This document shows positions 24,744 to 28,827 of a stretch of 28,827 nt of DNA, one piece after another. This DNA is from Burkholderiales bacterium. GTDB taxonomy: Bacteria; Pseudomonadota; Gammaproteobacteria; Burkholderiales; Burkholderiaceae. A program made the translations under genes and the position numbers. The stretch covers positions 1 to 28,827 of the forward strand of contig CANBQJ010000024.1 in assembly GCA_947371645.1 (NCBI GenBank), read 5' to 3'. The notes below the pieces were generated by a model. It was not told the origin of the DNA, made no database searches, and worked only from the letters and a program-made list of their open reading frames with translations. How positions within the stretch are numbered: the first letter of the stretch is position 1; every line of letters starts with the position of its first letter.

Positions 24744-25744
24744 CCATGCCGCACACCTACGAACAGCTTGTCGAGCACATCGCGCAGCGCTTCAGCGTGA
24801 GCCCGGCGCAGGTGATGGCACGCGCACAGAATCGGCGGGCCAGGCTCAAGGGCTTGATCAGCCCCAGACAGGCTGCACACAGTGTGGCGCTGACCCTGGC
24901 CCTCACGGCGGCAGAGCAAAGACTGGGGCGCTTCCTTGCCGCCGGTGCGCAACATGTGAGCGGCCTGACCGTGGACGATGCCTTGAATGCTGCACGCACC
25001 GAGTCAGCCACCCATCGGCTGTTCAGCCTGGGCTATTGGCCTCAGGCGAAAGAATCGGCGGCATCGATCGCATCGCACTATGTCAGGGGCATCGAGGCCA
25101 TCGGCCAGACCGGCCTGGTGTGCTCGATGTCGGTGAAGGTGGACCAGCTCGATTTCGACGTCACCTTGTGGCGCAACGTGGTCCAGGCTGCGAAGGCGCA
25201 CCGCGTTCGCCTGCACTTCGACGCCCAGGCCTTCGAGACGGCCGACCGCACCCACGCCATGTTGCAAGACACCCTGAGCCAAGGCGCCGAGGTGTCGGCC
25301 ACCTTGCCCGCTCGCTGGCAGCGGTCGACGCAGGATGCCGAGCGATTCATCGCCATGGGCATCCCCATCCGCCTGGTCAAAGGCCAGGGAGGCGATCCGG
25401 ATCACCCGAAGATCGACCCGCGCACGGCCTACCTGAAACTGGTGGACGGCCTGGCAGGGCGTGCCGTCCACGTGGGCGTTGCCACCCACGACCGCCGTGT
25501 CGCAGAGCCGGCATTGAAACACCTGCTGGCCAGCCACACGCCCTGCTCTCTGGAGCAGATGCGCTCCCTGCCGAGGTTGGATTTTCTGGCCGATCAGCTG
25601 AGTGTGCCCACCCGGGTGTACATCGCCTATGGCCGCTCCGGCTTGCCCTACGCCATCGGCGAGGTGCTGAGGCGGCCAGCCATCCTGGGGTGGATCGTGC
25701 GCGACCTGCTGGTCAGAGGCAGGTCCACAGGCATGACGCCATGA
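24740..25744 (+). CDS. Proline-dehydrogenase-fold protein in the EPS operon, probably not a standard PRODH
   Basis: This 334-residue soluble protein is related to the PRODH/PutA TIM barrel: IPIRLVKGQGGDP (R211-L-V-K214-G) matches the IRLVKGAYxE strand, VHVGVATHDRRVAEPAL matches the GTHN segment, and VYIAYGRSGLPYAIGEVLRRP matches the final YGxxWxPYxxRRL helix. In that helix the family's arginine pair that holds the proline carboxylate appears as G307-E308, and the AY after VKG is replaced by QG. It may therefore use another substrate or be non-catalytic. FAD use cannot be judged. The start ATG 24740 overlaps the regulator stop as ATGA (ATG 24746 is the alternative), and its own stop overlaps the next gene the same way. 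Proline catabolism genes are absent nearby. Confidence 0.8.
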   Translation: MTMPHTYEQLVEHIAQRFSVSPAQVMARAQNRRARLKGLISPRQAAHSVALTLALTAAEQRLGRFLAAGAQHVSGLTVDDALNAARTESATHRLFSLGYWPQAKESAASIASHYVRGIEAIGQTGLVCSMSVKVDQLDFDVTLWRNVVQAAKAHRVRLHFDAQAFETADRTHAMLQDTLSQGAEVSATLPARWQRSTQDAERFIAMGIPIRLVKGQGGDPDHPKIDPRTAYLKLVDGLAGRAVHVGVATHDRRVAEPALKHLLASHTPCSLEQMRSLPRLDFLADQLSVPTRVYIAYGRSGLPYAIGEVLRRPAILGWIVRDLLVRGRSTGMTP

Positions 25745-26727
25745 GCGCGGCGGCCCATGTTCATCGGGCAGAGGGCCCCTTGCCCGAGGTGAACCTCTAC
25801 ACCAGCGAAGCCTTCCTGGCCGTGATCGCCCAAGTGTACTTTCCAGGGCAGCCCTGCCACGTTCAAGACCACGTGGCAGGTGGGCAGGTGTTTCGGCTGC
25901 TGCACGTGGCGGGGCAAGGCCCCCTGCTTCAGCAAACATTCCTGGACCTGCACGAGACGCTGGGCAGGGCTTGGGCCCGCAGCCCCAGGCTGCCCCAGTT
26001 GCCACGCCTGATGGCCACCGGCGCCTTGATGCCCCTGGAGAGATTTCGTGCACAAGCCGACTGCGCCAACACCGAAGCCGCGCCCACCGTGCTGTGGTCC
26101 GGCTTTGCCACATGGGACGACTATTTGGGCCTGCTGCGTGCGCGCAAGGTCGATGCAGAAGACCGCCGGCGGCGCAAGCGCATGGACGAATACCTGGGGC
26201 CGACGGTCTTCCAGGTGGATGACGTGGCTGCGGACGTGCTGCCCACCTGCCGCGACTGGAAGTCAAAGCGAGACAAGGCACTGAACCGCATCGACTTGTT
26301 CGCCACCGCTGCCAACGGGCAGTTCTTTGACGCCCTGCGTGCGGCGGGGCTGCTGCGGGCGTCCACCCTGCGCACGCGCGACGGCGAGTTGCTGGCCATC
26401 TGGCTGGGTGCCGTCCACCTGCGCCGGTGGTCAGGCTGGGTCTTCGCCTTCAACCCGAACCCCGACTACGCACGCTACTCGCTCGGCCGCCAGCTGCTGC
26501 ACCACATGCTGCATGAAAGCCACCGGGCAGGTCACCTCGAATTCGATTTCTCGATTGGCATGGAAGCGTACAAGTTGACCTTTGCCACCCATGTGCGCCC
26601 TTTTGGGTTGGTGGGCCGTGCCCCCGCCAGCGTGACGGCCAGAAACACCGTCAAGCAATGGCTGCAACGCAGCCCCTGGTGCTATGACCAAGCGCGTCGC
26701 GTGCGCAACTGGCTGGCCCATGTCTGA
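25741..26727 (+). CDS. GNAT/FemAB-like acyltransferase (BioF2-like, CelD-type) in the EPS operon
   Basis: This 328-residue soluble protein matches the acyltransferase group annotated as BioF2-like, CelD or FemAB-like, often found in cellulose and EPS clusters. The N-terminal half (~1-150) has EVNLYTSEAFLAVIAQVYFPG; the C-terminal GNAT-like half (~170-300) has RDWKSKRDKALNRID, LRTRDGELLAIWLGAVH and the closing LEFDFSIGMEAYKLTFATHVRPF block typical of the group. It probably transfers an acyl or aminoacyl group to a sugar or lipid-linked precursor; donor and acceptor are unknown. The start overlaps the PRODH-like stop (ATGA), and epsF begins 21 bases after its stop. The frame extends upstream, but only this ATG fits the overlap and family start. 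Confidence 0.85.
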   Translation: MSAAAHVHRAEGPLPEVNLYTSEAFLAVIAQVYFPGQPCHVQDHVAGGQVFRLLHVAGQGPLLQQTFLDLHETLGRAWARSPRLPQLPRLMATGALMPLERFRAQADCANTEAAPTVLWSGFATWDDYLGLLRARKVDAEDRRRRKRMDEYLGPTVFQVDDVAADVLPTCRDWKSKRDKALNRIDLFATAANGQFFDALRAAGLLRASTLRTRDGELLAIWLGAVHLRRWSGWVFAFNPNPDYARYSLGRQLLHHMLHESHRAGHLEFDFSIGMEAYKLTFATHVRPFGLVGRAPASVTARNTVKQWLQRSPWCYDQARRVRNWLAHV

Positions 26728-26748
26728 GCTCACCTCCGAAAGGCAAAC

Positions 26749-28185
26749 ATGACCTTGCAGCAATTCCTGGCCATCCTCCGAGCCCGCATGGGGCTGGTGA
26801 TGGCGGTGTTTCTGGTGACGGTCTCGGCAGCGACCATCACCGCACTGCTCATCCCCAAGGTGTACACGGCCACGGCCACCTTGATCATCGATGCCGCCAA
26901 GCCCGACCCATTGTCAGGCGCCGCCAACAACAGCAACAACGTCGCGCAGACCGTGCTGGCCACACAGATCGGCGTGATCAAGAGCGAGCGGGTGGCGCTG
27001 GACGTGGTGCGCAAGCTGCGGCTCACCGACCGGGCCGACTTGCGCGAGAAATGGTCTGGCACCGCGCGCAACGTCAGCTTTGAAGTGTGGCTGGCGCACG
27101 GACTGCAAAAGGCCATGGAGGCCGCACCCGCACGCGACTCCAACGTGATCAACATCGACGTGGAGGGCACCGACCCCAACGATGTGGCCACGGTGGCCAA
27201 CGCCTTCGCCCAGGCGTATCTGGCCCTCAGCGTCAAATTGCGCGCCGATCCGGCTCGCCTGTACTCGTCCTTCTTCGAAGGCCAGGCCACCGAGTTGCGC
27301 ACCAAGGTGACGGCAGCCCAGGAGCGCCTGTCCGCCTTCCAGCGCGACAAGGGCGTGATCGTGACCGACGACCGGCTGGATGGCGAACTCGCGCACATGG
27401 GTGAGCTCTCTGCCAAGCTGGCACAGGCGCGAACCGACACCTCCGAGCTTCGCGGCAGCAAAGCCCAGGCCCTGACCGGCTCTGTCGTGAGCAACAGCCT
27501 CACCGCTGCGGCGATGGATGGCCTGCGTGCCGACATCACCCATGCCGAAGCACAACTGCAGGACTTCAGCACACGCTGGGGGGACAACCACCCACAGGTG
27601 GTGCAAGCCCGTGCCGCCGTGGCATCCCTTCAAGCGCGCCTGAACACCGAGTTGCAAAACGCAGGCAGCAATGCAATCGCCAGCGACAACTTGCGGCGTC
27701 AACAGGTCATGACGGTGCGTGGTGCACTGGAAAGCCAGCGTGCACGCGTGGTGCAGTTGAAGTCGATGCGCGAAGAGGGCCTGGTGCTCTTGCGCGATGT
27801 CGAGAACGCCCAGCGCGCCTATGACAACGTGCAAGCCCGCCTGAGCCAGTCCACGCTGGAGAGCCACGCCACCCTGGGCAACGCCGTCGTCCTGGCGGAG
27901 GCCACGCCAGCGCAAAACCCCTCGTCGCCTCGGGCACTGGTCAACATCAGCCTGGCAGGCGTGGTGGGGCTGGTGCTGGCCATGGGCGCGGCCATCCTGC
28001 TGGAAATGGCGGATCCCCGCATCCGCACGCAAGAGGCCACGTTTGCCCTGCTGGGTCAGCCGCTGCTGGGTGTCTTGCCCAAGCCCGGCGCCAAGGGCAG
28101 CTTTGCACCCCGCCGCATACCGCTGGTGGGCGGACATCCACCACTGGCCAGAACGGCAGTTCGCAAGGGGCAATCATGGACATGA
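26749..28185 (+). CDS. epsF: EpsF-like polysaccharide chain-length determinant (Wzz/PCP family)
   Basis: This 478-residue inner-membrane polysaccharide co-polymerase is flanked by two membrane helices (~14-36 and ~397-420) with a large periplasmic coiled-coil region between them. The N-terminus MTLQQFLAILRARMG and YTATATLIIDAAKPDP are Wzz-domain blocks; the C-terminal PSSPRALVN stretch before the second helix is the Pro-rich segment of the family. It sets the length of exported EPS chains together with the kinase encoded next. A GAAAGG ribosome-binding site lies 6 bases before the ATG. Its 3' end overlaps the epsG start by 10 bases, implying co-translation. Confidence 0.93.
   Translation: MTLQQFLAILRARMGLVMAVFLVTVSAATITALLIPKVYTATATLIIDAAKPDPLSGAANNSNNVAQTVLATQIGVIKSERVALDVVRKLRLTDRADLREKWSGTARNVSFEVWLAHGLQKAMEAAPARDSNVINIDVEGTDPNDVATVANAFAQAYLALSVKLRADPARLYSSFFEGQATELRTKVTAAQERLSAFQRDKGVIVTDDRLDGELAHMGELSAKLAQARTDTSELRGSKAQALTGSVVSNSLTAAAMDGLRADITHAEAQLQDFSTRWGDNHPQVVQARAAVASLQARLNTELQNAGSNAIASDNLRRQQVMTVRGALESQRARVVQLKSMREEGLVLLRDVENAQRAYDNVQARLSQSTLESHATLGNAVVLAEATPAQNPSSPRALVNISLAGVVGLVLAMGAAILLEMADPRIRTQEATFALLGQPLLGVLPKPGAKGSFAPRRIPLVGGHPPLARTAVRKGQSWT
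28165..28170 (+). promoter_or_regulatory. Ribosome-binding site for epsG
   Basis: AAGGGG inside the 3' end of epsF lies 5 bases before ATG 28176 and favours it over the in-frame ATG at 28182. Confidence 0.7.
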
Positions 28186-28827
28186 ACCACGGCCCTTTGC
28201 TTCGAATGGAGCCCGAACGCGCCATGCCCCCACATGCCCACAAGGCCATGGGGCCCGCACGCCCCATCGGCGACATCCTGCGCGGCCAGCTTGGCCTCAG
28301 CGACCAGCAGGTGGTAGACATCCTCGCCAAGTCTCAAGCCACGAACATGCGCTTTGGCGATGCCGCCGTGTCCCTGGGCCTGGCTTCTGCAGAGGCGGTG
28401 CTCATTGCCCTGGCCGAGCAGTTCCAATACCCTTTTGCCCCCAAGGACCGCCACAAGACCTGTGGTGAGCTGGTGATGCTGAGCCAGCCCTTCTCCGCAC
28501 AGGCAGAAGCCGTGCGGGGCATACGCAGCCAGATGATGCGGCACGTGTTCCGGCACAACGACCGTCAGCGTGCCCTGGCCATCGTCAGCCCGGACTCGGG
28601 CGACGGCAAGACCTTCCTGGCCGCCAACCTGGCGGTGTCGCTGGCCCAGATGGGGGGGCGCACGCTGGTGATCGATGCCGACCTGCGTGGGCCTCGCCTG
28701 CACCGCCTCTTGCAGGTCGACAACCGAGCCGGCCTGTCCAGCGTGCTGGCGGGGCGTGCCGATGCCCATGGCGTGCAGGCAGCCCCAGGCGTGCCAGGGC
28801 TGTTTGTCATGCCTGGCGGTACCGCCC
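28176..28827 (+). CDS. epsG: EpsG-like chain-length-determinant tyrosine kinase (BY-kinase), 3' end outside window
   Basis: The frame is open to the window edge, giving 217 complete codons. Residues ~30-90 form a MshEN/GspE-N-like domain (GDILRGQLGLSDQQVVDIL, LASAEAVLIALAEQF). A Walker A site follows, SPDSGDGKT with K145, then Walker A' LVIDADLRGPRLHR with D167 and D169. This is the P-loop kinase fold of bacterial tyrosine kinases that regulate the co-polymerase EpsF. The Walker A lacks the first glycine, as in several MinD/BY-kinase relatives. The C-terminal tyrosine cluster, if present, is beyond the window. Overlap with epsF (10 bases) and conserved order support the epsF-epsG pair. Confidence 0.92.
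   Translation, partial: MDMNHGPLLRMEPERAMPPHAHKAMGPARPIGDILRGQLGLSDQQVVDILAKSQATNMRFGDAAVSLGLASAEAVLIALAEQFQYPFAPKDRHKTCGELVMLSQPFSAQAEAVRGIRSQMMRHVFRHNDRQRALAIVSPDSGDGKTFLAANLAVSLAQMGGRTLVIDADLRGPRLHRLLQVDNRAGLSSVLAGRADAHGVQAAPGVPGLFVMPGGTA

Noticed and set aside
24655..25740. Upstream extension of the GNAT-like frame
   Set aside because: It runs out of frame across the PRODH-like gene with an Arg/Pro/His-rich translation; the ATGA overlap at 25741-25744 is the natural start.

Overview
This is a GC-rich chromosomal window that reads as a member of the Burkholderiales (Betaproteobacteria). The reasons are the class of RpoD C-terminus at the left edge, a betaproteobacterial-style ETF-ubiquinone oxidoreductase and scoAB pair, and an EpsF/EpsG-type exopolysaccharide (EPS) cluster at the right edge. 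I cannot fix the genus. I see no tRNA, rRNA, insertion sequence, integrase or CRISPR array. Coding density is high, and only one stretch (about 21624-22124) exceeds 300 bases without a convincing gene.

Layout: (1) 1-6645, plus strand: the 3' end of rpoD with its terminator, then a signalling block made of a class III adenylate cyclase fused to an FHA domain, a very large GAF/multi-PAS hybrid histidine kinase, and hemH (ferrochelatase) only 3 bases after the kinase. (2) 6533-13835, minus strand: a membrane 7TM-DISM/degenerate-GGDEF/EAL c-di-GMP phosphodiesterase whose 3' end overlaps hemH, then rmuC, the scoA-scoB CoA transferase pair, a hotdog acyl-CoA thioesterase and an SDR oxidoreductase. 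(3) 14051-15739, plus strand: etfD (ETF-QO), separated from the SDR gene by a region holding a clean GAACG-N2-CGTTC palindrome. With scoAB, the thioesterase and the SDR this suggests a fatty-acid/acyl-CoA/ketone-body theme. (4) 15976-21623, plus strand: an OafA-type O-acyltransferase with an SGNH domain, tadA, and an unusual 964-residue protein. The latter strings together a peptidoglycan-binding domain, a GH19 chitinase/lysozyme-like domain, a papain-type C1 peptidase and a GHSAG alpha/beta-hydrolase. (5) 22125-28827, plus strand: a DUF4874/DUF4832-type lipoprotein, a terminator, then a tightly coupled operon. This operon encodes an FNR-type regulator, a proline-dehydrogenase-fold protein, a FemAB/GNAT-like acyltransferase, the Wzz-like EpsF and the tyrosine kinase EpsG (cut by the window edge).

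The two most interesting items are the four-module hydrolase at 18729-21623 and the head of the EPS operon at 23907-26727. In the latter, a regulator, a PRODH-like protein that appears to lack the family's substrate-binding arginine pair, and a GNAT/FemAB-like enzyme are joined by 4-base ATGA overlaps and run straight into epsF-epsG. Several starts were moved from the longest open frame to an internal ATG because of ribosome-binding sites, family N-termini or lipobox position; these are noted per gene.
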